This document shows, piece by piece, positions 1-7,475 of a stretch of DNA of 49,867 bases. The notes under the pieces are model-generated. The model had not been told where the DNA came from. It saw only the letters and a program-made list of their open reading frames with translations, and made no database searches. How positions within the stretch are numbered: the stretch's first letter is position 1; each line of letters opens with the position of its first letter. Both the position numbers and the translations under genes were made by a program. Source of the stretch: Oscillospiraceae bacterium. Lineage in GTDB: Bacteria > Bacillota > Clostridia > Oscillospirales > Ruminococcaceae. The stretch spans positions 1 through 49,867 of the forward strand of contig JAAVYW010000062.1 in the NCBI GenBank assembly GCA_022791315.1, read 5' to 3'.

Positions 1-150
1 ACCGGGGAAGAGCTCCCCCCGGACGATAGAGACATCACGAGGGGCGTCGATGGCGATTTTAAAGCCCCCCTGCTTGCCTCTGACAACCTTGACAAAGATT
101 TTCCCGTCGATAACCACAGGCTCGTTTAAGTTCCTTCCCAGCACTAACAT
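1..150 (-). CDS. csrA: Carbon storage regulator CsrA (3' part cut by window edge)
   Basis: The first 50 codons are visible. The protein starts MLVLGRNLNEPVVIDGKI, the typical first two beta strands of CsrA, and continues through a KIAIDAPRDVSIVRGEL segment that matches the conserved strand and RNA-binding region of the family. CsrA is a small dimeric RNA-binding protein that blocks ribosome sites. In Firmicutes it usually represses flagellin translation and is antagonised by FliW. The start ATG (148-150) is preceded on the minus strand by a GGGAGG ribosome site. Leu-Gly-Arg replaces the usual Leu-Thr-Arg at positions 4-6. The end of the protein and any fliW or flagellin neighbour lie outside the window. 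A flagellin gene is cut at the other edge, so this is a motility region. Confidence 0.9.
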   Translation of the reverse strand, partial: MLVLGRNLNEPVVIDGKIFVKVVRGKQGGFKIAIDAPRDVSIVRGELFPG

Positions 151-176
151 GTGACAAACCTCCCTGTTTGAAGAAG

Positions 177-220
177 CCCTGTTTTGTTCAGAAAAGTGTA
201 CATTTCTGAACAAAACAGGG
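177..220. repeat. Long inverted repeat just upstream of csrA
   Basis: An 18-bp perfect inverted repeat (arms 177-194 and 203-220) with an eight-base loop lies 27 bases before the csrA start. There is no T-run on either side, so it does not look like an intrinsic terminator. It shares the core TTGTTCAGAAA with the repeat at 274-321. It would fold within the csrA leader transcript or bind a dimeric protein. Confidence 0.75.
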
Positions 221-273
221 GGAAGGTGGTAATGAAGGCGGTCGGGAAGGGAATGCAAACTCGACAAAAATAG

Positions 274-321
274 AAAAACCCCTTGTTCAGAAAAGTACAC
301 TTTTCTGAACAAGGGGTTTTT
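274..321. terminator. Perfect 23-bp inverted repeat, bidirectional terminator
   Basis: Arms 274-296 and 299-321 are perfectly complementary and leave only two bases between them. The stem ends in A-tracts and T-tracts on both strands, so it could terminate transcription in either direction. It shares the TTGTTCAGAAAAGT core with the palindrome at 177-220. Confidence 0.6.
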
Positions 322-427
322 GGTTTGTGATGTGGCGGACAAAAAGTGAGAAACCCCCGATTTTTCAAATCCAGAGGTGAACTCTGCCCAAAAATCAGCA
401 CAAATATGGGGTTGGATGGTGAAATTG

Positions 428-447
428 GAGTTTTGTGAACAAAACTC
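428..447. repeat. Short palindrome between csrA and the MATE gene
   Basis: GAGTTTTG-TGAA-CAAAACTC is an 8-bp perfect hairpin with a four-base loop. Its GAACAAAA half matches part of the palindrome at 177-220, so three related palindromes lie within 270 bases. No gene is seen in 151-515. Confidence 0.5.
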
Positions 448-469
448 TTTCCCTTCCCTTAAAAATGAA

Positions 470-500
470 AAATCCCCCGGCAGGCAAATCCTGCCGGGGG
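470..500 (-). terminator. Intrinsic terminator of the MATE gene
   Basis: A CCCCCGGCAGG/CCTGCCGGGGG stem (474-500) is followed on the minus strand by a T-rich stretch. It lies 15 bases after the MATE stop codon. Confidence 0.85.
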
Positions 501-515
501 ACAACTATTTCCAGC

Positions 516-1856
516 TCAATCCATCCGCAGCGGTTCCAGCTTCCGCCGCACCACAAAATAGGCGGGCACCAGGAACAGGTCGGCCAGCACCCAGGCAATC
601 GGGGAGGCAAAGCAGGCAGCAGTAAAACCAAAGGCAGGCACCAAAAACACGCCGGTGAATCCCCTTGCCACCAGTTCAAACACCCCGGCAAAGATGGCCA
701 ACCGGCTGTACCCCATGCCCTGGATGAGCAGCCGGAAGACATTGACAGCAGCCAGCGGGATGTGGAACGCCAGGTTGGTAATGAGCAGCTGATAGGCGCT
801 GGCGATAATCTGGGCCTCCCCTGCGTCCACGAAGAGGCACAGCAGGGAGCGGCCAAAGAGCAGCCCTGCCAGCAGGGCCAGCACGGCGTAGCAGCCGCCG
901 ATAAGCATCCCCGACCGCAGCCCAGGATTCAGCCGCCCAATTTTCCGCGCGCCCACATTCTGCCCGCCATAGGTGGACATGGCAATCCCCAGCGAGTCGT
1001 AGAAGCAGGTAAAGAGCTGGTTCAGCTTGCCCGCCGCCGTCATTGAGGCCACCGCCAGCGACCCCAGCCCGTTCACCGCCGCCTGGAGCAGGATGGAGCC
1101 AATAGCCGTGATAGAGCTCTGGAGCCCCATGGGGATACCCATGCCGCAGAGCCGTTTCATCAGGTTCCCCTGCGGTGTCAGGTCGCCGCGCCCGATATGC
1201 AATGGAGGGAAGCGTTTGACGATAAACACAAAGCAGGCCACGCCGGAGAGCGCCTGGGCAACCACTGTGGCGGCCGCCGCGCCCATCACCCCCAGCGGGG
1301 TGAAGACGATAAACACAAAGTCCAGCACCACGTTGATGACCGAGGCCACCAGCAGGAAAACCACCGGCGTCCGGCTGTCCCCCAAGGCCCGCAGCAGGCA
1401 GGCCATAGTGTTGTAGGCCACCGTGGTGGGGATACCCGCCAAAATCACCATCAAATAGCGGTGGCTCTCCTCCAAGATATCCGGCGGCGTGTTCATCATC
1501 ACCAGCATCTGCCGGCACAGGCACATGGTAATTGCCGTAATAACCAGGGAAAAGCCCAGGCTCAACCACACAATGTTGCCCACATACTGGCGAAGCTCCC
1601 CCTGGTTTTTCGCGCCAAAGCTCTGGGCCACCGGGATGGCAAACCCGCTGCACAGCCCCAGGCAAAACCCAAAGATAAAAAAGGTCAGCGGCCCGGTCGA
1701 GCCCACAGCTGCCAGGGAATCCGTCCCCAAAAACCGCCCTACAATCACCGCGTCCGCCATGGAATACACCTGCTGAAACAGGTTCCCAAAAATCAGCGGT
1801 ATGGTAAATTCCAGCAGATGCCTGGCCGGAGCCCCCGCCGTCATGTCCTTTGTCAC
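516..1856 (-). CDS. MATE family multidrug efflux transporter
   Basis: This 446-residue protein has about twelve hydrophobic segments in two MatE halves, which is the normal MATE length. It begins TAGAPARHLLEFTIPLIFGN, with the first-helix pattern and QQVYSMADAVIVGRFLG loop typical of the NorM/DinF-related family. It exports cationic drugs or metabolites in exchange for Na+ or H+ across the cytoplasmic membrane. The start is taken as GTG at 1856, preceded by AGAGGGG at good spacing. The ATG four codons later (1844) is a weaker alternative. The gene stands alone between two terminators or convergent genes. A palindromic region upstream (1927-1979) suggests it is regulated by a dimeric repressor or activator. 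The substrate is unknown. Confidence 0.92.
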   Translation of the reverse strand: MTKDMTAGAPARHLLEFTIPLIFGNLFQQVYSMADAVIVGRFLGTDSLAAVGSTGPLTFFIFGFCLGLCSGFAIPVAQSFGAKNQGELRQYVGNIVWLSLGFSLVITAITMCLCRQMLVMMNTPPDILEESHRYLMVILAGIPTTVAYNTMACLLRALGDSRTPVVFLLVASVINVVLDFVFIVFTPLGVMGAAAATVVAQALSGVACFVFIVKRFPPLHIGRGDLTPQGNLMKRLCGMGIPMGLQSSITAIGSILLQAAVNGLGSLAVASMTAAGKLNQLFTCFYDSLGIAMSTYGGQNVGARKIGRLNPGLRSGMLIGGCYAVLALLAGLLFGRSLLCLFVDAGEAQIIASAYQLLITNLAFHIPLAAVNVFRLLIQGMGYSRLAIFAGVFELVARGFTGVFLVPAFGFTAACFASPIAWVLADLFLVPAYFVVRRKLEPLRMD

Positions 1857-1926
1857 AAAAACCCCTCTTTCTCTGCCCCGGCAGCCTCTTCCAGGGCTAA
1901 AGCCCCAGGCTGCACCCCGCTTCCAA

Positions 1927-1979
1927 AGTCAAAGCACCTACACTTTCAAGTGCTTTGACTATAGCACAGGCCGGCCTGT
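1927..1979 (-). promoter_or_regulatory. Candidate promoter/operator region of the MATE gene
   Basis: Two palindromes sit 70-120 bases before the MATE start. One is an 11-bp inverted repeat, AGTCAAAGCAC...GTGCTTTGACT (1927-1960). The other is the perfect 14-mer ACAGGCCGGCCTGT (1966-1979). On the minus strand TATAGT (1957-1962) could be a -10 with a weak TTGCGG 18 bases upstream, which would place the first repeat just downstream of the -10 as an operator. No regulator gene is adjacent. Confidence 0.4.
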
Positions 1980-2029
1980 TTCCGCAAGCCGCCAGACAAC
2001 AGAAAAAGAGGGGATTTTCCATCCTATTT

Positions 2030-3364
2030 TTAGCTATTTTTCTCACCAGGCCTGGCATCCAGCCCCGGGAAATCGTTCCCGGTCAGGCCCTCCTGGGCCA
2101 GCATGGTCTTGAGCACGGAAATATCCGCCGAAACATCCATGGCGTCGTCCTGATACAGCCCATCCAAGAGCGTCTCAAAAGCGGCGTTAATCACATCCAA
2201 GGTCGTCAAAATCTCACCCTTCGCCGCAGTGACACTGGCTGTCTGGGGCTGCCCGTCAAAATTCTGGTAAGACTGCACCAGCTTCACCGTGGTGGGCAGA
2301 TAATAGTCCATAAACCGGCGGATTTCCGCCAGCTTGGCCGGGTGCTGCTCCACATAGGCAAAGATATTGGCCGTCACATCCTCCAGCCGGGTGAGCTTCT
2401 CTGTCACCACCGCATCCGGCAGCGCCGCATTGGCCGACCGGATTTGCCGCACAGCCTCCAGCCCAGCCTGGATGGCAATATCCTTTTTATCCTTTGTGGC
2501 CTCCCGTTTCTTCTGCCCCTCTTTGGCCGCCTGGTATTGGCCATAGAGCTCGTCGCCCAGCAACAAAAACTGCTGTTGGTCGTCCAGCCTCCCCCCCGGC
2601 AGGTTGCCGGAGCGAATCCAGTATTTCAAATCGGAGAGCACCAGCTTTTTCGGCTTGCGCACCGCATTGGAAAAGGCCTGCACCGCACAATACCCCTTGT
2701 ACCGCAGCAAGTTCCAGTAATCCTTAAACCGCTTGGCCCGCCCATACTGCACAATCCCCTTGCGCGCCAGGAAAAAGAAAGAGACGGAAACCCCCGCCAG
2801 CAATCCCAGGGTAATCATCTCATCTACCGGCATGGAGGCCGCCCCGCCCAGCATCCCAAATAATGTGGAGAGCCCCCAGGCCACGGTCACAATTCCCACC
2901 GGAACAGCCACTGCCAGCCCCGCCAGGGCCGCCACCATCCCCATAGCCATATCCCGGTTACGCCGCTGCAAATAGGCGGGCGGCGGCACCATTGGGGTGA
3001 GGTCAGGGCCCTGCGCCTGCCTGGGCGGCGTATAGGCAGGCCGCGGCTGGGGATTCTGGGCCTGTCCCGGCGCATAATACGAGGGCGGCGGCGAAGGCCG
3101 GCCCTGATAAGGGGGCCTCTGGGGCCCGGCAGCACCAGGGGGATTGACTGGAGGCTTATATTTGGGCGGCGAATAGGGATGCCCGCCGAAGAGGAACGAG
3201 GCACTGTCCCGGATAGACTTGGCGTAGTCCACCGTGGCATCCACTGCAGAGCGCAGCGACTGGCTGGCGCTTTCACTGAGTTCGGAGAAATCGCCTGTCT
3301 TCAGCGCGTCCTGTAACACTTGGTCGAGCGTGCGGTCAAATTCTGGTTTCTGGTTCCTGTCCAT
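2030..3364 (-). CDS. XpaC-like 5-bromo-4-chloroindolyl phosphate hydrolysis family protein
   Basis: This 444-residue protein has a charged N-terminus, a proline/tyrosine-rich linker (about residues 60-130), two membrane segments (about 138-205) and a C-terminal helical domain (about 215-435). The C-terminal half, with RKPKKLVLSDLKYWIRSG and the KLTRLEDVTANIF region, resembles the XpaC/Halogen_Hydrol family (PF10112). In Bacillus that family lies beside tellurite-resistance TelA, but no telA is nearby here. The biochemical role of the family is poorly defined. The start ATG follows GGAGGGGCT. A good promoter lies in the divergent intergenic region. Family membership is moderately certain and function is not. 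Confidence 0.7.
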   Translation of the reverse strand: MDRNQKPEFDRTLDQVLQDALKTGDFSELSESASQSLRSAVDATVDYAKSIRDSASFLFGGHPYSPPKYKPPVNPPGAAGPQRPPYQGRPSPPPSYYAPGQAQNPQPRPAYTPPRQAQGPDLTPMVPPPAYLQRRNRDMAMGMVAALAGLAVAVPVGIVTVAWGLSTLFGMLGGAASMPVDEMITLGLLAGVSVSFFFLARKGIVQYGRAKRFKDYWNLLRYKGYCAVQAFSNAVRKPKKLVLSDLKYWIRSGNLPGGRLDDQQQFLLLGDELYGQYQAAKEGQKKREATKDKKDIAIQAGLEAVRQIRSANAALPDAVVTEKLTRLEDVTANIFAYVEQHPAKLAEIRRFMDYYLPTTVKLVQSYQNFDGQPQTASVTAAKGEILTTLDVINAAFETLLDGLYQDDAMDVSADISVLKTMLAQEGLTGNDFPGLDARPGEKNS

Positions 3365-3396
3365 AGCCCCTCCACCCTCACTTTCCTTCTTTTCTT

Positions 3397-3425
3397 ATCA
3401 TACCTCATTTGTGGATAAGATGCAA
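3397..3425 (-). promoter_or_regulatory. Sigma-A-type promoter for the XpaC-like gene
   Basis: On the minus strand TTGCAT (3420-3425) and TATGAT (3397-3402) are separated by 17 bases, about 30 bases before the start codon. Confidence 0.65.
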
Positions 3426-3496
3426 TGCGGCTATCCAAATTTTATTGATTTTTTTGCCGGGTAAGCTGCCTAACCCTGGTCCTCGGGCCTTTCCCC

Positions 3497-3525
3497 TTGC
3501 GCCTCCCTGAAAAAAGGGATAAAAT
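3497..3525 (+). promoter_or_regulatory. Sigma-A-type promoter for the transglutaminase-like lipoprotein
   Basis: TTGCGC (3497-3502) and TAAAAT (3520-3525) are separated by 17 bases, 30 bases upstream of the start codon, divergent from the XpaC-like promoter. Confidence 0.6.
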
Positions 3526-3555
3526 AGAAATAACCCCAGAGAAAGGAAGCACCGC

Positions 3556-4821
3556 ATGAAAATCCAAACCACACTCCCCGCCCTCCTCTGTGCCCTGGCC
3601 CTGGCCTTCATCCCCGGCTGCCAGGCAAAGCGGGCAGGGAACCCAGACCCCTCAGCTCTTCGGGTGGCCCAGTCCCTGCTCTTCCGCATGTCCGGCTATG
3701 GGGAGGCCACCCTGCTCACCCGCCACAGCGACAAATTCGACGAATACCTCACCGATGTCTATGGCCTGGACGCCAGCCGGGTGGAGGACGGGATAATCCT
3801 CTGCCCCAGCGGGATGCAGGCCCGGGAAATTGCCATCCTCTGCCTGTCCAACCCCGGTACGGCCAAGTCCGCCCGCACCGCCCTGCGGGACTATGTCACC
3901 TCCCGCCAGGCCGCGTTCACCGGCTACGCCCCGGAACAGGCCCAGCTGCTCTCCCAGGCCCGGGTGGCCCTGCACGGGCGCTACTTGCTGCTGCTCATCT
4001 GCCCCGATGCCAGCGACGTGGAGAGCACTGCCGTCCGCTATCTGAACCAGGCAATAGGGGATGAAAACAGCCGCCCAGACCAGACCGAATTCCTCGTCCA
4101 ACCCAACGAGACCGGCGACACTATCATCACCGACCAGCGGGGCTATGAACTCTATCTATCCCCCTGGGAGGAGGAACCTCTCCTCTTTGACACCGCCCCC
4201 CTGAAACACGCCTGGGATTCCGGCGACGAAAACCTCCTCTCCGAGGAGGACCGGGCGCTGCTGCAAACCTGCCGCCAGGCGGTGAAGGAGGTTATAAAGC
4301 CCGGCATGTCCGACTGTGAAAAGGAGCTGGCAATCCACGACTGGATTCTCCAGTGGGCCGATTACGCCGAAGATACCCTCACCCCCCTGGGCCAAACCAC
4401 CCAGCGGGACCTCACCCCCTACGGCATCCTGCTGGACAGGGAGGGCACCTGTATGGGCTATGCCAACACCTTCCAGCTCTTCATGGACCTGCTGGATATC
4501 CCCTGCCGCACCGTCACCGGCGCCTCCTTTCACTCCATGCAGGCACATGGCTGGAACATGGTGCAGCTGCAAGGGGAGTGGTACTGTGTAGACGTCACCT
4601 GGGACGATTCCCTGGGGAAAAAGACCATCGCCTCCGGCAATTGGAGCCAGGAGGAAATTGACGAGCACCGCCACCGCTATTTCAATGTCACCAGCGACTA
4701 TCTGCGTGCCACCGGCCACCAGTGGGACTATGACAGCGTCCCCGAGGCCACTGCCACCCGCTGCGCCTGGAGCCCCCTCATTGCCTGGGCCGGCAGCCAG
4801 TGGGGCGACGCGGCAGATTGA
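3556..4821 (+). CDS. DUF4358-like/transglutaminase-like lipoprotein
   Basis: This 421-residue protein begins with a lipoprotein signal ending FIPGC (lipid-modified Cys22), so it should be anchored on the outer face of the membrane. Residues about 30-190 resemble DUF4358, including the CPSGMQAREIA and GRYLLLLICPD segments. Residues about 230-390 form a transglutaminase-like cysteine protease core. The apparent triad is Cys299 (EGTCMGYANTF), His331 (AHGWN) and Asp346 (VDVTWDD). Such domains cleave or cross-link peptide bonds, and the surface location suggests a cell-wall or protein-processing task. The start follows AAAGGAAG. The gene is single and ends at a bidirectional terminator shared with the convergent ABC-F gene. 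The domain pairing is read by eye and the substrate is unknown. Confidence 0.8.
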   Translation: MKIQTTLPALLCALALAFIPGCQAKRAGNPDPSALRVAQSLLFRMSGYGEATLLTRHSDKFDEYLTDVYGLDASRVEDGIILCPSGMQAREIAILCLSNPGTAKSARTALRDYVTSRQAAFTGYAPEQAQLLSQARVALHGRYLLLLICPDASDVESTAVRYLNQAIGDENSRPDQTEFLVQPNETGDTIITDQRGYELYLSPWEEEPLLFDTAPLKHAWDSGDENLLSEEDRALLQTCRQAVKEVIKPGMSDCEKELAIHDWILQWADYAEDTLTPLGQTTQRDLTPYGILLDREGTCMGYANTFQLFMDLLDIPCRTVTGASFHSMQAHGWNMVQLQGEWYCVDVTWDDSLGKKTIASGNWSQEEIDEHRHRYFNVTSDYLRATGHQWDYDSVPEATATRCAWSPLIAWAGSQWGDAAD

Positions 4822-4859
4822 AAAAGGCCCGGCGGGAAACAGCTTCCGCCGGGCCTTTT
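4822..4859. terminator. Bidirectional terminator between convergent genes
   Basis: AAAAGGCCCGGCGG (4822-4835) pairs with CCGCCGGGCCTTTT (4846-4859). The A- and T-tracts at both ends serve the lipoprotein gene on plus and the ABC-F gene on minus. Confidence 0.85.
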
Positions 4860-4860
4860 C

Positions 4861-6393
4861 TCATTTCCTCCCCATGTCGATAACCCTCTCCGCCCAGTCC
4901 CGGTAAAAAAGCGCCTCATGGGTCACCAGCAGTACCGTGCCGGGGAACTCCACCAGCGCCTCCCGCAGGGCGTCCTTGGCCTGCCGGTCCAGGTGGTTGG
5001 TGGGCTCGTCCAGGATGAGGAAATTGCAGGGCGTCAGCGTCAGCAGGCACAGCTTTACCTTGGCCTGTTCCCCGCCGCTGAGGGTCCCCACCGGCTGCAC
5101 AGCGTGCTCCCCGGAGACCCCGCACTGCGCCAGGCACCTGCGTACCTCCTTTGCCGTTAAATCCGGGTGGGCGTCCGATAGCAGCTGCATCGGCGTCCTC
5201 CCCCCGTCTGTCCACTCCATGTCCTGCTGGAAATACCCGAATGCTACCTGGTCCGAGAACCGGTACTTCCCTTGCAGCGCAGGGAGCTGCCCCACCAGAG
5301 TCTTGAGCAACGTGGACTTCCCCACCCCGTTAAACCCGGTAATCACCACCTTCTGCCCGCCCTTGAGGGAAAAGTCTATTCCCGCAAGGATGGGATAGTG
5401 ATACCCCACTGCCAGCTGCTTCACCGTCAAGTGTTCCGCATCGGTCAAGGGCTTTGCCGGGAAACGGAAATGAGGCGTAATCTCCTTTTGGTCCAGCGCC
5501 TCCAATCTGTCCATCCGCTCTAGCTGCTTGCGCCGCCCCTTTGCCATCCTGGACTTCCGCCCGGCGATATTGCGGCGGATAAATTCCTCTGTCCTCTTAA
5601 TTTCCCGCTGCTGGGCCGTGTATTGCCGGATGTAGTCCTCCCGCAGCAGGGCCTTTTTGCGCAAAAACTCCGAGTATCCGCCGTAGTATTTGGTGATGGT
5701 CTCGTTGTCAATGTCGCAGATGCGGTTGGCAATCCTGTCCAAAAAGGCGTAGTCATGAGAGACCACCAAAAAGGCGTTCTCCAGTTGGGAAAGGTACTCT
5801 GCCAGCCAGTCGATGTGTTCCCTGTCCAAAAAATTGGTGGGCTCGTCCAGCAGCAGTACGTCGGGCTGCTCCAACAGCAGCTTAGCTAAAATCACCTTGG
5901 CCCGCTGCCCCCCACTCATCTGGGCAATGGGCCTCTCCAACCCAATGGCCTGTAACCCCAGCCCGTTTGCCACCTGTTGGATACGGGTGTCAATGGTGTA
6001 AAAATCCTGCCGCTCCAGCTCTTCCTGCAACGCTGCGGCGGTGTGCAGGCCCTTCTCATCCCCCGCCGCGGCCGCCTCATAGAGCGCGCCCATCTCCTCT
6101 TCCAGTTGATACAGCCGGGAAAAGGCGGATTTTAAAAAGTCCAGCATTGCCATGCCCTGGTCGATTTCCGCATACTGGTCCAGATACCCCACAGCAATCC
6201 CCGGCTGCCAGACAACGCGCCCCTCGTCGGGGATAACGGTCTCTGTGCAGATTTTAATAAGCGTGCTCTTCCCCGCCCCGTTTTGTCCCACAATGCCAAT
6301 GTGCTCCCCCTTATTCAGGCAAAAGCCCGCATCCCGGTAAAGCCGCTGGTCCCCAAAGGAATGGGCCAGCCCCTCGATTTCCAATAAACTCAT
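4861..6393 (-). CDS. ABC-F family ATPase (ribosome protection or translation factor)
   Basis: This 510-residue soluble protein has two ABC domains and no membrane segment. Walker A motifs are GQNGAGKST and GFNGVGKST, signature motifs are MSGGQRAK and LSGGEQAK, and both Walker B boxes read LLLDEPTN or LILDEPTN. A charged linker of about 80 residues between the domains, rich in Arg and Lys, corresponds to the P-site tRNA-interacting element. ABC-F proteins bind the ribosomal E site and either relieve stalling or dislodge antibiotics. The start is the ATG at 6393, seven bases after GGAGAG. A TTG five codons upstream is in frame but has no spacing for a ribosome site. The long leader with an upstream ORF and terminators points to drug-inducible attenuation, as in VmlR/Lsa/Msr-type genes. 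The antibiotic, if any, cannot be read from sequence. Confidence 0.93.
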   Translation of the reverse strand: MSLLEIEGLAHSFGDQRLYRDAGFCLNKGEHIGIVGQNGAGKSTLIKICTETVIPDEGRVVWQPGIAVGYLDQYAEIDQGMAMLDFLKSAFSRLYQLEEEMGALYEAAAAGDEKGLHTAAALQEELERQDFYTIDTRIQQVANGLGLQAIGLERPIAQMSGGQRAKVILAKLLLEQPDVLLLDEPTNFLDREHIDWLAEYLSQLENAFLVVSHDYAFLDRIANRICDIDNETITKYYGGYSEFLRKKALLREDYIRQYTAQQREIKRTEEFIRRNIAGRKSRMAKGRRKQLERMDRLEALDQKEITPHFRFPAKPLTDAEHLTVKQLAVGYHYPILAGIDFSLKGGQKVVITGFNGVGKSTLLKTLVGQLPALQGKYRFSDQVAFGYFQQDMEWTDGGRTPMQLLSDAHPDLTAKEVRRCLAQCGVSGEHAVQPVGTLSGGEQAKVKLCLLTLTPCNFLILDEPTNHLDRQAKDALREALVEFPGTVLLVTHEALFYRDWAERVIDMGRK

Positions 6394-6418
6394 GATTCTT
6401 CTCTCCAATCTCTCAAAT

Positions 6419-6448
6419 AAAAAAGGCAGAGGCCTTGCCCTCTGCCTT
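6419..6448 (-). terminator. Second leader terminator of the ABC-F gene
   Basis: On the minus strand AAGGCAGAGG pairs with CCTCTGCCTT and is followed by a run of six T's. It lies in the leader only about 25 bases before the ABC-F start, so transcription must read through it for expression. Confidence 0.8.
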
Positions 6449-6465
6449 CCGCCGAAGCAAATTAC

Positions 6466-6501
6466 AAAAGGCTATGGACAAAACATTGTCCATAGCCTTT
6501 T
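6466..6501 (-). terminator. First leader terminator of the ABC-F gene
   Basis: AAAAGGCTATGGACAA (6466-6481) pairs with its complement ending at 6501, and the minus strand continues with TTTT then a T-rich stretch. It precedes the second terminator by about 20 bases, giving a tandem pair within the leader. Confidence 0.8.
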
Positions 6502-6559
6502 CCCTCATAAATTGCAACGGAAAACAAGCGGTGGGCGATTTTCCCCATCACTTTGCTTC

Positions 6560-6623
6560 CCGATGAAATCCTATCTATTGCTATGCTCTGTACAATGTTT
6601 CATCGGATATAAATTGTACAGAG
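6560..6623 (-). promoter_or_regulatory. Two overlapping, mutually exclusive hairpins in the ABC-F leader
   Basis: On the minus strand an 11-bp hairpin pairs CTCTGTACAAT with ATTGTACAGAG (about 6586-6623). A second pairing, CCGATGAAA with TTTCATCGG, uses 6560-6568 and 6598-6606. Its upstream arm lies in the loop of the first hairpin and its downstream arm lies beyond it, so the two cannot form together. Both overlap the end of the leader ORF, as expected of a ribosome-position switch. Confidence 0.65.
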
Positions 6624-6672
6624 CCAAATCCCTTGCCATATGGCCAGGGTAGGAATCAAAGAAATCCCTCAT
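6571..6672 (-). CDS. Leader peptide upstream of the ABC-F gene (33 codons)
   Basis: A small ORF starts at ATG 6670-6672 behind a strong GGAGGAG ribosome site and encodes 33 residues beginning MRDFFDSYPGHMARDLALYN and ending TEHSNR. It starts about 30 bases after a consensus promoter and its 3' end overlaps two alternative hairpins that precede tandem terminators. By analogy with ribosome-mediated attenuators of other ABC-F and erm genes, ribosomes stalled or slowed on this ORF would change leader folding and allow readthrough. The peptide itself matches no leader I recognise. It is too small to be a convincing independent protein. Confidence 0.7.
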   Translation of the reverse strand: MRDFFDSYPGHMARDLALYNLYPMKHCTEHSNR

Positions 6673-6702
6673 TTTATACTCCTCCAGTTTTAAATTGGAA
6701 CT

Positions 6703-6731
6703 ATTATAACACCAAACGGGCCCCTTGTCAA
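6703..6731 (-). promoter_or_regulatory. Consensus sigma-A promoter of the ABC-F leader
   Basis: On the minus strand TTGACA (6726-6731) and TATAAT (6703-6708) match consensus exactly with 17-base spacing. Constitutive initiation combined with leader terminators fits attenuation control. Confidence 0.9.
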
Positions 6732-6806
6732 ATTTTATCTCACCGGCGAGAAACAATTCTGTGCCGCCCAGTCATCGGGACTTTTTCTTTGGCCCCGGAA
6801 AAAGCC

Positions 6807-7217
6807 TCAAAGCGCCCGCTTTTTAATTTTCAGCAAGAAAAGAATAATACAGACCCCCATCAAAATGTGGCCGACCCCAGCAACGCCAGAAATAGAGGCG
6901 TCCAGCCCACGGCTCAACTCTGTTCCCCAAACCTGGGCCAAACCCCGCATCAGGAACCCGAGGCCAGTGATATTGAGCCCAGCCTGATAGGCGATTAAGA
7001 GTTTCCCAATATTCTGGCCAGAGAAGGAAAAGGCCTTTTCAACCACCATCAGCACCAGGAAAAAGAACATGCCCAACATAAAGTAGTGCGTATGTAGGAA
7101 GGAGAGATTGGTCTGCCCCACAAAGTGGCTGAACTTCGTAAACTCCCGATAAAACACCCCAAAAACCATCGCGATAATCGCATAGGATAGCGCCAGGTTT
7201 GCATACCGTTTTGCCAT
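6807..7217 (-). CDS. DUF2871-like small membrane protein
   Basis: This 136-residue protein has four hydrophobic helices. It begins MAKRYANLALSYAIIAMVFG and contains the LSFLHTHYFMLGMFFFLVLM segment with a His pair, as in the DUF2871 family (PF11070) found in Firmicutes. The function of the family is unknown. The His-rich membrane helices could bind haem or metal, but that is speculation. The start follows AGGAGGATG. The gene is separate from the ABC-F leader downstream and from the tmRNA upstream. Confidence 0.7.
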   Translation of the reverse strand: MAKRYANLALSYAIIAMVFGVFYREFTKFSHFVGQTNLSFLHTHYFMLGMFFFLVLMVVEKAFSFSGQNIGKLLIAYQAGLNITGLGFLMRGLAQVWGTELSRGLDASISGVAGVGHILMGVCIILFLLKIKKRAL

Positions 7218-7475
7218 TACAACACATCCTCCTCAAACTCTTTTGAATCCCACAACGTTTTCTCTCATTTTTGCTATGTCCATGGTAACATATTCTGTTT
7301 CCAATTTCAATTTTGTATGGGGAGAAAAAGATAACGGGATAAGGCCTCTCGATTGGCTTTCCCCACTTAAACTCCCTAGATGTGAAAATGACTTGGAACA
7401 CCCACTCCCATCTCTCCCCCCGCGAAGAAGAGCGCACAATCCAAATTCTAAATAAAATCGTGTAAAAACGTGTAG
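7218..7475 (-). promoter_or_regulatory. Intergenic region upstream of the DUF2871 gene with a weak promoter candidate
   Basis: No gene is supported here. On the minus strand TTGAAA (7303-7308) and TACCAT (7280-7285) lie 17 bases apart, about 65 bases before the DUF2871 start. The match to consensus is weak, and nothing else recognisable is present. Confidence 0.3.

Noticed and set aside
144-401. 85-codon minus-strand ORF over the long palindromes
   Set aside because: It is made of inverted-repeat sequence and overlaps the csrA start; no ribosome site or protein-like pattern.
435-1046. Plus-strand ORF of 203 codons
   Set aside because: Antisense to the MATE gene, low-complexity Gln/His/Pro composition, no upstream signals.
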